Shown piece by piece: positions 13,089 to 25,900 of a stretch of DNA of 61,764 nucleotides; position 1 is the stretch's first letter, and the number at the start of each line of letters is the position of its first letter. Both the position numbers and the translations under genes were made by a program. Under the pieces are notes generated by a model, which ran no database searches, was not told where the DNA came from, and worked only from the letters and a program-made list of their open reading frames with translations. The stretch lies in contig NW_026970812.1 of assembly GCF_963678635.1 (NCBI RefSeq), positions 1 to 61,764 on the forward strand, given 5' to 3'. Source of the DNA: Symsagittifera roscoffensis (Eukaryota > Xenacoelomorpha > Acoela > Convolutidae).

Positions 13089-15560
13089 GTCAGATTGGTA
13101 CAAAAATTGTCATGCAGACTAATTAGCCATGACAAACTTATTTGGTCTTTTTTTCAAACTTAACTTTGAAAAACGACAATTTTTTGGGCCTTTGAAGGCT
13201 CCCTTTGAATTTTTGTAAGGATTAGAACAACTTTTAGGATAATCAATGTAAGGTTGGTAAGGGTTTTAAGAAAAATCGCAAAGTTTTCTGAGCTGTTTGG
13301 GTTAGATTACATTTCAAATGAAACGTTGTCAATCAGTCAGCTTCCCGAAAGCGATCTACCTCAGAACCCAGTCGAGACTGAAATACCAGCGCTCAGATGT
13401 TAAAAAAGCAGATAATTTTTCGATAAATAAAAAATTCAATGATTTCAAACCGGAGAGTTAGTTACAACCATGCAATCAAGATTACGAAATTCTGTTTTTC
13501 TTTGGGCTTTTTCTGTTTTTTTTTGTGGGTCTTCGAAAGGAAGTTTTAAACTGTTTGCTCCGTTTTTACGGTTTTTACTACTTTTTTCTTTATTGATTAC
13601 TTTTTGTAGTTTTAATATTGAATGCATTACACCATTGTCGGGCATATCAAACTAAAGTTTTCTGCTCTTCTTCGAAAGCTAGTGAAATTGTTGCCACAAT
13701 GCCAAAAACACTAAGAAAAGTGCTTTTAAAGGAGGTGCTACACTCGAAGCCAATCTAAAACTGGTCCAGCGACATCATTCAATGTGAAAGAAACCGTTTT
13801 GAAGCCACTACCAAAATTTATTCTATTCATGCTTAGTTTGATTTAGCAACCCCATAAAAATTTCCTCGGACAAAATTCATGAAAATTATATAATCGGACC
13901 AAATCCTTTGAAATCCCTTGAGTAAAAATCTACAATTGCAACTAGAGTAATTGAAAAAGCAGACAGGAAGTCAAGAAAAGAACAAAAAAGCCCACTGGAG
14001 CTCAGAAAAAGAAAAAATGAAAAAAATTGAGACCTACCTATTCTTGAACGGTCTTGGATATCCAAACCGCTGTCCAACTGGTTGTACCCGGCGAGCTAGT
14101 CGAGAAAACTTTCATTGAGGGAACCAAGGCCGTCACTAAAAATTTCACTTTTCAGTAACCTTGCAGCATCATTTGCATCAACAGCTGCTTTCTCTATTAG
14201 AGGAAACACCTATTCCAAATTTAAAATGAAAGCTGCATCAAATTTTGCCCAGTTTCTGCTACAATTGCAATCATTCAGATTTAGTTTGATTCAACAGCCC
14301 CATAGAAAAAACATTGGAGGACCTAAAGTTCGCAATCATCCAAAACTGGTTTTGTTGGGGGTTGATTTTTCAAAAAAAAATAGACTTGATTCATCCTGTA
14401 CTGATCAATTTTCATTTAGAGCCAGCTCAAGAGCCAAAAGTTACTATAAACTAAGAGCTGAACTTGAAAATCAAGGCATAATTATCAAAGTAGCTATAAT
14501 ATATGCCTCCATTTTGGGTCTGATGAATTTGTGTAAGATTTAATGACAAGTGGTGTCAACGTCAAATCGGGTCTTTAAAATCAATTTCTTCTTTCGTTGA
14601 AAGATAAAAACATTTGATAACAATTGATGATTAAGTGAAAGGTTTACGCAAAACTTTTAAATACTTTTCAGCCATTTTTTCATGATCTCTTTGAACTCCG
14701 TTAACGGTACTCAAACTTCTCGATGCGCGCAAATGTTTGAATTACGTTTTCAGATTCTTATCTGTTGGCAAAGCGTTTTCCTTGCTAGTAGTTATCTGAA
14801 AAAATATCAGATAATTTTTTCCAGTTTCCAGCGGGTAAGGGATGATTTCTTTTTATTCTATGAGATCAATGAGAATTCAGAAAATTTTGTTATTAATTGA
14901 TAATCCACACCAGTTTAAATAGATTTTTTCAAATGCAACCAGAGTAAACTTTCCAATTAAAGTCTTGAATTTTTAAAATTATTTTATCATTAACACCAGT
15001 TGAATTCAACTTCTACAATTGTCACTAAGGTAATTTTTCTGGTTTCATATGCGTAAGGGATAATGTGTCCTTGTTCTATGAGTAGTTAAAAAAGTAATCG
15101 TCCCGGCATATAGGGCTTCCCACCTTTTGATAGTTTCGAAAAAACCTCTTCACGGCGCGTGGAAGAGAACATGTTCAGACAAGATCAAAAACGTTTACCC
15201 GAGAGTTAAACTTTTGTAATCATGCCGCGAAACAACGGTTTTTAATAGGATAGTTTTCCATGCAACTATTAATTTCATAATCAAGCCGCAAAACGATGGT
15301 TTTTTATTGGTTGAAAATCAATGCAGCTAGATACGTCATCGCGTGTCATTGTGCAATTTCATTTAAAAAACTAACCTGATTGGAAAACTGTGATTTTCTA
15401 TAAATTCATTTTCCTACAGTAGTGTAATCTGATCAGTTGGTAAAATTGAAACTAAGTTTATGCAAAGGCTATAAAATTTGATAACACAATTAAAACTGCT
15501 TCGATATACCACGGATTTATATATCTCTTCCCATCAAGAAAAGCAAAGCGCCTCAGAAAA
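13089..15560 (+). repeat. Left arm of block R
   Basis: This arm matches 19,542-22,747 in reverse. It splits into an outer part found only in R (13,089-14,113) and an inner part also found in L (14,114-15,560). An ATG-led open frame at 13,470-13,655 looks like a signal peptide, but the other copy differs by a one-base change in a T-run that shifts the frame, so it is not called. Confidence 0.85.
14115..14543 (+). other. ORF-like segment, second copy; no recognised product
   Basis: This is the second copy of the segment described at 10,990-11,436, in the opposite orientation. It starts at TTG, not ATG. Compared with the other copies it has several replacement changes and few silent ones. It stays open to a shared stop just before a conserved TGACAAGTGGTGTC stretch. 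No function is proposed. Confidence 0.25.
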
Positions 15561-16543
15561 CGGTGTCAGGTATAAAAAAATGAAATAACTATAATTTTAA
15601 TGGTGCAAAATTTTTATGATTCCAAATCAAAGTAAACCGCTTCTAAAATCGAAGTAAGCTACTGAATCTGTTCCAAGTTTTTTTATACCCCAAAATGAAG
15701 TAGACCAAAATAACAAGCAGATTTCCTTAAACTGCAGGAAAGGAAAACCGACACTAACTCCGACTCAAACAAATCATTGCAAGTTTCGGTCGAATAGAGG
15801 AAAGAAAGAGTGATTTTCAGCTGCTGAAACATCTGGGCTGCAAAAATTTATAAGTTTTTGTTTATTTTCTATTTCATGTTAGTCTGGGTAAATTTCAACG
15901 GCCATTAAACCAAGTAAATGGTAATCTTAAATTTTAACAAGAAGTTACCGTTGAACCATTCTCTCATCGAATGAAATTTCAAGAAATCTGATACAAGTTT
16001 TTTATTTCCACAGAGCTAGTAGAAAAAGATAAATTTATCAGTGAAAGCTTCCAGGGGAAAGCTCTCAATGTTTTGATTCTTGCTACTGAACAGTTTCTAG
16101 ACTTCAGAATTCAAAAATTTCAGTTCATTAAGAAAATATTTCGATGATTTTTGTTCAGACGTTTGAAGGAAATGCTGAAAAGTTAGCTCTTGTTTTGTTT
16201 ACTGAGTTTTTCCTTTATTCAATTTCAAGATATAGTTTTTATTTGTTTTAATCAAGAACATTTGAAACGAGAAAGCAAAAGTCAAAATTGAGTTTTAGTT
16301 TAGGGTTGGGGTCTTAATTATTATCTAAACGCAAGCGTGGGTTGAAGGTGATTATTAGCGGTTTTTTCATAATCTTGCTTTCCCTTTGGGTTAAAATAGT
16401 CAGTCCTGTTAAGGAAATCATTACTATTACTTGGTGGTTTGACTAACTCATTTCAAGTAGATACATTTACCTTCAATTCTTTCTTATAAACCTACTTTTT
16501 TGTACGTTTGGATTAAAGTGACTAAGGTGAGCAGGTATATGAT

Positions 16544-16898
16544 GCGAAACGTTCTTAACAAACGCCATCAAATGTAGGGGGGTAAAGTACAATATAATGG
16601 TTGCTGGTAACAATTTATATGCAGTTCTGAGCCTAATAATTTTTTTGTGATAAAAATAAAAGCTCGACTAACGGGACCTTTTTGGTTCTCCTATGGTAGG
16701 GAAAGTCAATAAATAGCCTAGCTATTTTTGTGAAACGTTCTTAACCACCGCCGTCAAAAGTAGGGAGAAATGTACAACATCAGGGTTGCTGGGAACGGTT
16801 TATATGCAGTTCTGAGCCTAATATTTTTTGTTGTGAACAAGATACAAGCTCTACTTTAAGGACCTTTTTGGTTCTCCTATGGTAGGGAGAGCCAATAG
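16544..16898 (-). repeat. Dimer of the roughly 180-bp repeat, inverted copy
   Basis: This is the inverted counterpart of 8,643-9,002. It has the boxes GGTTCTCCTATGGTAGGGA (two copies, near 16,682 and 16,867), ATGCAGTTCTGAG and GAAACGTTCTTAAC, each twice. Confidence 0.75.
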
Positions 16899-17849
16899 CC
16901 TAACTACTTATTTCAGTTGAAGCGTAATATGGATGAAAAAACGTTGTAAAACTGCTATGTCAAAATTTTGAATAAATAAAAATTTTTGTTCATTTTCAAC
17001 CTTTTCTTATTTTTCTGAAAATAGGACTTTTGACTAATTTGAGGCTCCGAACCCGATAACTTTTGATGTGATTAAGATACAAAACATTGTAAGAGGTTCT
17101 TTTCTGTTCTCCTATGCTACCGCAAGCCAGTAGCCTAGCTAACTTTTTTTTATGAACTGAGATGTAAATATTTTTCAAAAACTTATGTGAAAATTTGAAA
17201 AAATCAGAAAACGAAAACATTAAAAATTTGGAGAAAAAACTGATTTTTGTCTCAAACTGTCCAATGAAGCTTCCAGTTGATCAAACAAGAGTTATAACAC
17301 AATGAAATACCTTTGAGAAGATCTAGAGTTGTTTTTTCGGAAATATGATATTTTTTCCTTGGGTGTCTAAATCGTGAACCGAGATGAAAAATGAAACTTT
17401 TTAATTTCTGGCAGCCTCCCGGAACCAAAAAACGTATTAAAACGAAAAAAAAACGCATTATTTTGCTGAAAAACAACTACTTCATGGTAAATGATCATTT
17501 CATAGATTTTTGGTGTTTTGAGCTACATAAATAATAAAACATTTATAACTTAACAGAAGCAAACCGATTGATTTACATAGAACCGTAGGTTCAGAGCTTC
17601 AAATGTTTTAGTTTGGAATAAAATATTTTGCTAATTTTTTTTTGAAAAAACATTTTTTGTGAAAGTCTCTTTTTTGCTAGTTTATGCAGACTATGATGAG
17701 TTTATGCAGATTATGATGATGAAACATAAGGCGAAATCTTTATGATTGTTGAGTTATTCTATACAACTAAATTGTTCCAAGTTGTTTTGAGTAAAACAGA
17801 AAGATCGTTATTATTTTCGTTCGATTCAAATTTCTATTCTTGATGTTTT

Positions 17850-18465
17850 GGTATTTTACATAAATTATGGTTCTCATTTCGACTTCCGAAGAAAGTGACA
17901 GAATATTGATATTTGTGCTCATGTGGTTTTATATGACAAAAATTGCTTTTCACTAGCTATAGTTTTTTTACTAGCAAAGTTTGACGGAAATTTTATGTAA
18001 CATTCAAAAAATTTCGTTGACTTGAGCTAAAGTCACAGAAGATATTTAACCTGTTCTCGTGAAGGTTTCTTTTCTCTATACAAATGTCGACTTTAACTAG
18101 CAATTTTTTGACGGAAATTTCCTAAATATCAGCCAAAAAGTTTTGGTTCTCTTGGAAGATAGCTTATTTCGCCAGTTTACGGTAAAAATGATTGATGTAT
18201 TTTGTGCGACTATTGCGTATAGTTAATTATATTCAAACAGTTATTGCTTAAAAACACTTGGAGTTTATATCCTCCTAACTTTTCTGTGCTGCGTGAGGGG
18301 CTCACGTTCTTGATACAGTCTGTCAGTATTCCAATCGGTAATTTTGGCTGAAATTTTTGCCTGACTAAAATTTAGTTTGATCCACCCTTGGGTAAAAAAT
18401 TTTGGATCTTTTTTACGTTTACGGATTACAGTTTTGTAAAGTTATAGAGGGTTTAAAGATTAGGC
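17850..18465 (+). repeat. Extra segment present only in the R copy
   Basis: Where L runs directly through the CATCAAGAATAG / GCCCCATTAG region (7,680-7,710), R has about 0.6 kb more. The end of the extra part (TTTTGTAAAGTTATAGAGGG and following, near 18,430) resembles 38,250-38,300 in the beta-gene intron. It is therefore probably a dispersed repeat inserted into R, or lost from L. No gene is seen. Confidence 0.5.
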
Positions 18466-20558
18466 CAACTTGTGGCAACTAATGGGGCAAAATATTATGC
18501 GCTATAAATTTGTAAGCAGAGATTTAGTTCGTGTAAAAAGTCGTTCCAAATCCTTTTTTTTTTTCATTTTCATTTCTTTTTTTACTTCTTATTCGTTTGA
18601 TTTTTTTTTTCAAATTCCGTTGCTTCTGTTTAATTCAAGTATGAGGAAATATTGAAAAAATATTAGATATAAAGTCACCAAAGTCAAAGTCATAAGTTGA
18701 TCTTAAATCAGAAAAAAATGAATCCATATATTTCATTTCATTTTTTTGTTTCATTAGGTTCTTTGACTCTGTTTTAAATGACTGTTGGCTGTCTGCTGAA
18801 AATACTTAAAGCTTAATTTTACTAGTGATTTTTTGTTATTTCTGTTTTAAAAAATATGTAAGAGGAAGGTAAACTACGCTGCCAAATTACGGAATTGCAA
18901 ACGATGAGAATAGCTTTCCTAAACTTATCTTTTAAAATGGATTAGATCTCTAAAAAAAATTGAACTCTTTTTTTTCTATTGAAAAAACTTTATTAATGCA
19001 GATCTCACTATAAAATATTCATTTAGATCTAGGTATTTTTTCTTCTTGGATGCTCGAAATTTGAAAAAACGTTAAACTTTTTGTTTCACTTTTTGAAATT
19101 TAGCTGAAAACAGAACGTGAAATAATTTTAGTAAGCTTTCTTTCACTTTGCGACCACCAAAATGTTAAAACCGTTAAAACGAATTTTTTCTCCATAAGCA
19201 AGTTAGTTCAGAGAATGATCGTTGATGGGTATAGCAAACATGCTAACTTCTTCGAATAGTTGTTAAGACTACCATCTGTTGGGTTAGGCAGTAGGTAGCG
19301 GTAATTTTTTTCTCATTCAAACTTCTTGAAAAATTATCAATTTGTATTTTTTCTTTGCTTTTTTGCCCTATCTTCCTTTGATTCAGCTTCCGGTTATTTC
19401 TCAAATGCTGGTCATTTTACCTGCTTTGGTTTTGAACCTTTGAAAAACCTATATGTTGCAAAATGTACTAAGACGGATCTGATCTTGAAGGTTATCTTCT
19501 ATATATTATTTTTTTTCAGTGTTCGATTAAACGGCTTAGCTTTTTCTGAGGCGCTTTGCTTTTCTTGATCGGAAGAGATATATAAATCCGTGGTATATCG
19601 AAGCAGTTTTAATTGTGTTATCAAGTTTTATAGCCTTTGCATAAACTTAGTTTCAATTTTACCAACTGATCAGATTACACTACTGTAGGAAAATGAGTTT
19701 ATAGAAAATCACAGTTTTTTCCAATCAGGTTAGTTTTTTAAATGAAATCGCACAATGACACGCGATGACGTATCTAGCTGCATTGATTTTCAACCAATAA
19801 AAACCATCGTTTTGCGGCTTGATTATGAAATTAATAGTTGCATGGAAAATTATCCTATTAAAAACCGTTGTTTCGCGGCAAGATTACAAAAGTTTAACTC
19901 TCGGTTAAACGTTTTTGATCATGTCTGAACATATTTTTCCACGCGCCGTGAAGAGATTTTTTCGAAACCATCAAAAAATGTGGGAAGCCCTATATGCCGG
20001 GACGATTACTTTTTTAACTACTCATAGAACAAGGACACATTATCCCTTACCCATATGAAACCAGAAAAATTACCTTAGTGACAATTGTAGAAGTTGAATT
20101 CAACTGGTGTTAATGATAAAATAATTTTAAAAATTCAAGATTTTAATTGGAAAGTTTACTCTGGTTGCATTTGAAAAAATCTATTTAAACTGGTGTGGAT
20201 TATCAATTAATAACAAAATTTTCTGAATTCTCATTGATCTCATAGAATAAAAAGAAATCATCTCTTACCCGCTGGAAACTGGAAAAAATTATCTGATACT
20301 TTTTCAGATAACTACTAGCAAGGAAAACGCTTTGCCAACAGATAAGAATCTGAAAACGTAATTCAAACATTTGCGCGCATCGGGAAGTTTGAGTACCGTT
20401 AACGGAGTTCAAAGAGATCATGAAAAAATGCTGAAAAGTATTTAAAAGTTTTGCGTAAACCTTTAACTTAATCATCAATTGTTATCAAATGTTTTTATCT
20501 TTTAACGAAAGAAGAAATTGATTTTAAAGACCCGATTTGACGTTGACACCACTTGTCA

Positions 20559-20987
20559 TTAAATCTTACACAAATTCATCAGACCCAAAATGGAGGCATA
20601 TATTATAGCGACTTTGATAATTATGCCTTGATTTTCAAGTTCAGCTCTTAGTTTATAGTAACTTTTGGCTCTTGAGCTGGCTGTAAATGAAAATTGATCA
20701 GTACAGGATGAATCAAGTCTAGTTTTTTTTGAAAAATCAACCCCCAACAAAACCAGTTTTAGATGATTGCGAACTTTAGGTCCTCCAATGTTTTTTCTAT
20801 GGGGCTGTTGAATCAAACTAAATCTGAATGGTTGCAATTGTAGCAGAAACTGGGCAAAATTTGATGCAGCTTTCATTTTAAATTTGGAATAGGTGTTTCC
20901 TCTAATAAAGAAAGCAGCTGTTGATGCAAATGATGCTGCAAGGTTACTGAAAAGTGAAGTTTTTAGTGACGGCCTTGGTTCCCTCAA
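20559..20987 (-). other. ORF-like segment, third copy; no recognised product
   Basis: This is the third copy of the segment at 10,990-11,436 and 14,115-14,543. The frame is open over 142 codons from a TTG. It agrees with the L copy at several positions where the 14-kb copy differs, so the three copies have mixed relationships, as expected under gene conversion. No function is proposed. Confidence 0.25.
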
Positions 20988-21881
20988 TGAAAGTTTTCTC
21001 GGCTAGCTCGCCGGGTACAACCAGTTGGACAGCGGTTTGGATATCCAAGACCGTTCAAGAATAGGTAGGTCTCAATTCTTTTCATTTTTTCTTTTTCTGA
21101 GCTCCTGTGGGCTTTTTTGTTCTTTTCTTGACTTCCTGTCTGCCTTTTCAATTACTCTAGTTGCAATTGTAGATTTTTACTCAAGGGATTTCAAAGGATT
21201 TGGTCCGATTATATAATTTTCATGAATTTTGTCCGAGGAAATTTTTATGGGGTTGCTAAATCAAACTAAGCATGAATGGAATAAATTTTGGTAGTGGCTT
21301 CAAAACGGTTTCTTTCACATTGAATGATGTCGCTGGACCAGTTTTAGATTGGCTTCGATTGTAGCACCTCCTTTAAAAGCACTTTTCGAAGAAGAGCAGA
21401 AAACTTTAGTTTGATATGCCCGACAATGGTGTAATGCATCCAATATTAAAACTACAATCAATAAAGAAAAAAGTAGTAAAAACCGTAAAAACGGAGCAAA
21501 CAGTTTAAAACTTCCTTTCGAAGACCCACAAAAAAAACAGAAAAAGCCCAAAGAAAAACAGAATTACGTAATCTTGATTGCATGGTTGTAACTAACTCTC
21601 CGGTTTGAAATCATTGAATTTTTTATTTATCGAAAAATTTTCTGCTTTTTTAACATCTGAGCGCTGGTATTTCAGTCTCGACTGGGTTCTGAGGTAGATC
21701 GCTTTCGGGAAGCTGACTGATTGACAACGTTTCGTTTGAAATGTAATCTAACCCAAACAGCTCAGAAAACTTTGCGATTTTTCTTAAAACCTTTACCAAC
21801 CTTACATTGATTATCCCAAAAATTGTTCTAATGCTTACAAAAATTCAAAGGGAGCCTTCAAAGGCCCAAAAAAATTTGGTA

Positions 21882-22665
21882 ACTTATAATATCACCCCAT
21901 GTATTGAACATGGATTTATTTATAGTCTGCCAGCCGTTTTGTTGAAGTCATAAGCAGTTCCAGCTTGCAAAATTGAGATTGCTCTTTGTTTCTACGCCTT
22001 TTGAAAATTTTGGGAAATAAATTTTTCTTTCTTAACTTGAGATTCTTGAATAACTTTAGCTCCGGGAGTCATGAAAGTCCCAATTGGTGACATTTAAATT
22101 TGAAATTGGGGCTTCAACGAGATTTTCATTCACAAAACAGGGCTGAAATATCCAAGGATAATCCTAGTTTTTTAAACGGGATCCTCTAGTCTAGAGCGTC
22201 TAGTAGTAAGGTAAGTTTGGGTGATCAAGGGTCTAGAAGGATTAAAAAGACTTTGATGGGTGCAATAGACACTCACTAAATAGGAACAACAAAAAGACCC
22301 TCTTTTTTGTAGTGGGCTTAACAAAGGCCTTTTCATCATTAGACTTAAAAAAGTGGGCTTAACAAAAGCCTTTCATCAAGAGACTGAACTAAGATATTAG
22401 TTGCTCAATTGAATTAGATGTCTCATACATAAAAATATGTTGAAGAGTATGATCTCTTTACATATGTTTTTTCGCTGTTTAGCTATTTTTTATGCTCGAG
22501 TTATTAAATCAAGTATTTCAAATCAGAGCTGGATTGGAAAAATACTCAAAAAGTAAATGTATTAGCACACAAGAAACAGTTAACCTTATGCGTAGTGGGC
22601 TCTTTCGAACTCCCACCCTCTCCCTCCTCACATAATTATGAATTTATGAAACAATGAAGCAATTT
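21882..22665. mobile_element. Insertion in the right arm of block R, unclassified
   Basis: The right arm of R matches the left arm on both sides of this interval but not inside it. The interval contains a direct repeat of GTGGGCTTAACAAA(G/A)GCCTTT with a 41-bp spacing (about 22,312 and 22,353). No coding region, clear terminal inverted repeat or target duplication was seen, and the flanking T-run blurs the exact edges. Confidence 0.5.
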
Positions 22666-22747
22666 TTCAAGGTTAAGTTTGAAGATAGACCAAATGAGTT
22701 TGTCATGGCCTAATTAGTCTGCATGACAATTTTTGTACCAATCTGAC

Positions 22748-22910
22748 ACTTTAAAGAAAAAAATTATACAAATTCGCAGGTAGGATGGGGAGGTGGGAAA
22801 AGAGCCAAGTAATATTAAGACACCGCGCTAGTATCTTTTTATCTTTATAGTTTCTGTAGGTTCATAGGTTCATAGTATCTTCATAGGGTCATAGTGTCGT
22901 CGTAGTTAAA
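22748..22910 (-). other. 3' flank of the alpha/gamma-class receptor gene
   Basis: Sequence between the TAG stop and the end of block R. It contains short TTCATAG-like repeats (about 22,860-22,900). No canonical AATAAA on the minus strand was noticed, so polyadenylation may use a variant signal or a site within block R. Confidence 0.35.
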
Positions 22911-25900
22911 CTAGACATAGTTTCCGAGCACAGGTTGCATTCGGTCCATGAGAGCGTCATCCGCCCCCATGTAGATGGACCAGTACATGGCGTTGAAGAT
23001 GCAGAAGCCCAGAGGGAACCCCACCCGACAGATTTCGTCTATCTGACTCACACTGTTGTACTGGAGATAGGAGAGGTGAAGTGTTACAATAAGTGGTACA
23101 AGAATATATGCATATATTGGCTCAAATGGTAAAGGTATACACGTAAAATTAATGATTGTGTTGTTAGTGTATATTTTAAAAATCCAATTTCATATGTATC
23201 TGGGGTACTCTGGGGTACAGTAATACAAAAAAGTAACTTCAATATCTGTCAGTTAATTTTGATTTTTCAAAATGGTTTTTTGAGCTGTTTTATTTTTTTA
23301 AATCATTTTTTCAAATTTTTTTAAAAACTGCAGATTAGTAGTTTTTTTTGTGCGAATCTTTCTATATGCGACTTCAGAAAAAGTATAACGCAAGTTGAAA
23401 TAAAAGTTTAATACCAGCTGAAAAAAAAATTAACAGCTCAGAAAAAAGAACCATTATACAACTACGTTGAAAAAAAAATGAACAAGCCGAAATTAAAACC
23501 CTTTTACAAAATAGAAAAAAAAAGAAGTTTGACTCTTTTTTTAGAAGCCACGTATTGTAACCGATCACCGATCACCTGGGTGGTGATGTGTTCTATCTTC
23601 CACTTGCGGTACTGTCTCGATCCAGTGATGCAGACTAGCAGTTTAACCACCAGAGAGTTCATCGAAGCGAATGGAGGCTCGTCCGAACTGCCAGCGGATT
23701 TCTCGTCAGTATTGTCTTTCGCAGCGTCAGTTGATGTCTGAAAAAAAATTGTTCTTTGGAAACAATTTTTGAAAGCTGGTTGGCAAAATTCAACGCAAAA
23801 AAAATTCTAGGAAACAATTTTTGAAAGCTGGTTGGCAAAATTCAACGCCAAAATACCAAAGTTCATATATATTCACGGAATCAATCACCTCCTTTTAGTC
23901 TTACCTGTAGTACTATTATACGTCCATTTTTTCCGATCGAAACTAAAATTTTTGGGTCAAAAAGTTTCAAAAATCAGTTTGGTCGATTCAGGGGAAAACG
24001 GCCTCACACGCATTTAGAAAATCCTAGATCCACCCCAGACATTTTTTCTTATGGTCGAATAAACAAGCAGAGATTTCAGTCGTTTCTATAAGTTCAAAAC
24101 CAAATCCAGACCAGTGGTAAAAAAGCGGCAATTTAAGAAAGGGTAAGCAGTAAGTGAACTGGCCAAAGACCGAATTTTATAACGGGTTGGTAGATGGTTC
24201 GCGAACCAAATTTATTTGTGATCTAAGATGTTGAAATTTTATGCAAAAAACGGACAGAAACAAGTAGCACCAGAAATGAGAGTTAATTCACCTTGGCCGC
24301 TGGCTGTTTCTTGGGAGGCGGCTTCTTCCCAGCCTCCCCCCTCTTGGTGAAGTAGTTGACAGCTGCGTACTCCACTAGAGCGAGGAACACGAACAGGTAG
24401 CACATGAGGACGAACCAGTCCATCGCAGAGGGGTAGGACACTTTGGGGATCTGCTGTCGACTGCTGATTGCGAAGGTCGTCATCGTCAGCACAGTTGTAA
24501 TACCTGAGAATTAAAATTAAAATAATAATCAGGGGCGGACTTAGGGGGGGACGCCCGTCCTCTTAGGGATTCGACCCCTGCCGACCCAAAGGGTCCCCCC
24601 TTTGTACTATTTTGAGATATCCATATTTGGTGACGGACCCTAAAAATTTTCTAAAGGCGCCTTCGGGGCCAATATTTATTATATATAATAATTTTGACGG
24701 AGGAAAATATCCCCCCCCCCCTCGAGACAATCCTAGATCGGCCAGCTCCTGATAATAAAAATTCGTTTTCAGATTTAATGACATTGTAGCTATTATTACA
24801 ATTTTAATAATAATTCTTGGTTTAATAGCATTTAAAAGCATCAAAACTGTAGTCTGTGAGCTCGTCATGTGACCTTTTAATACGTTTTGAGGTCTCTGAT
24901 GAATCGTTGTTAATCAAACAGTTTTTTTTATTTTCTTTGCAGTGAGTTTTTAAATTTTCGGGCATCTTTGGAGTTTAGATATAAAAAAGGCAATGGAAAA
25001 CTTTTATGATTTTAAATAATTCACTGTTCGAAAAAAAACAGTGCTTTTTGAGAAAACTCTCTGATCGAATAAAAAATCAAGATAGTCTGCTTAACGGATT
25101 AGGCTGTAAAAAAATGATTCCAGGAGTACACAGATAACAATACTGGTAATTTGACGGACGTTTTTTTTTTACTAATTACCCAATTAACCAGTTACTAACT
25201 GCTAATTACCCAGTGAGATGCGGGCGGGTGCTGCTTCTCTGTTGATCCAGAATGCGACCCAGGACAACACAACAATCATCATGCAGGGCATGTATGTCTG
25301 CATGACGAAGTAGCCGATGTTGCGCTTGAACTGGAAGTTCACAGCCAGGATTGAGTAGTTTCCTAAATTGATAAACACCTCAACTTGTTTAAAAAATAAT
25401 GCACAACTGATAGTTTGAAAATTGCTTATGAGCTCGGCGAAACTCATTTCGGGTGAAGTTAGCATTCTTCAACCTAAAACATTTTAGGCGAGGTGAATGT
25501 TAAGTTAATTTTGGTTCAATTTAGTGCGGAAATGAATGATGATGTTATTTTTTCTGTTCACTCGAATTAAGGCAAAATTTTTTGGTTTTTGAGGACTTCA
25601 TATCACAATGATTAAGGTTCAACTTTCGTCAATATTCATAATAGTAAGTTTTGGTCGCGGCGGCCTGAAAATACCCAATTTCGGCCCCAACGGTCTGAAA
25701 ATACCCGATTTTGGAGGGGAACCGTCTGTAAAAACCCAAAATTGGTCGCAACCGTCTGGCCATAAAAACGCAACCTCGGCCCAGGAGTAACGGAATTGAG
25801 AAGTACTGGCGTTTTTGTCAATGATTTTACCGGTGTGGCGGACATACCTGATGCGAACGAGGCGCGCCTGCTGATCTCCTGGAAGCCGAGGAAGTTGAAC

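Larger units (their letters stand above)
15561..19541. repeat. Centre of block R
   Basis: From 15,561 to about 18,655 this is an inverted copy of 7,527-9,973 plus an extra segment. From about 18,660 to 19,137 it is an inverted partial tandem unit. From 19,140 to 19,371 it matches 4,750-5,012 in reverse. From 19,372 to 19,541 no partner is seen in the window. R has a single partial unit where L has two more (5,491-7,526), so the array grew in L or shrank in R. An open frame at 19,326 begins at TTG and is not called. Confidence 0.75.
13089..22747. repeat. Composite inverted-repeat block R (foldback-like)
   Basis: The ends are exact inverted copies: GTCAGATTGGTAC at 13,089-13,101 and GTACCAATCTGAC at 22,735-22,747. 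Long arms follow: 13,089-15,560 pairs with 19,542-22,747, the right arm being longer because it carries an insertion. The centre (15,561-19,541) is an inverted copy of part of block L. No target-site duplication is obvious at the ends. As in L, no transposase is visible. The whole could be one 9.66-kb foldback-type element or the product of inverted duplication. Confidence 0.75.
19542..22747 (-). repeat. Right arm of block R
   Basis: Inverted copy of 13,089-15,560, interrupted by about 0.8 kb of unrelated sequence at about 21,882-22,665. The segment 19,542-20,995 also matches 9,974-11,430 in direct orientation. The arm ends about 160 bases before the stop codon of the receptor gene, so block R abuts its 3' end. 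Confidence 0.8.

Noticed and set aside
13470-13655. Signal-peptide-like ORF in the left arm of block R
   Set aside because: The inverted copy near 21,540 differs by one T in a homopolymer and loses the frame, so it is not maintained.
19326-19568. ORF with a signal-peptide-like start in the centre of R
   Set aside because: It begins at TTG, runs across a repeat junction at 19,371 and has no support.
21025-21216. 63-codon ORF next to the 142-codon segment
   Set aside because: It starts at TTG and its mirror copy at 13,886-14,077 gives no sign of selection. It is antisense or flank sequence.
22180-22210. Cloning-vector polylinker (GGATCCTCTAG...)
   Set aside because: Only a short restriction-site-like stretch matches. 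The bases after it differ from common polylinkers and no vector sequence surrounds it.
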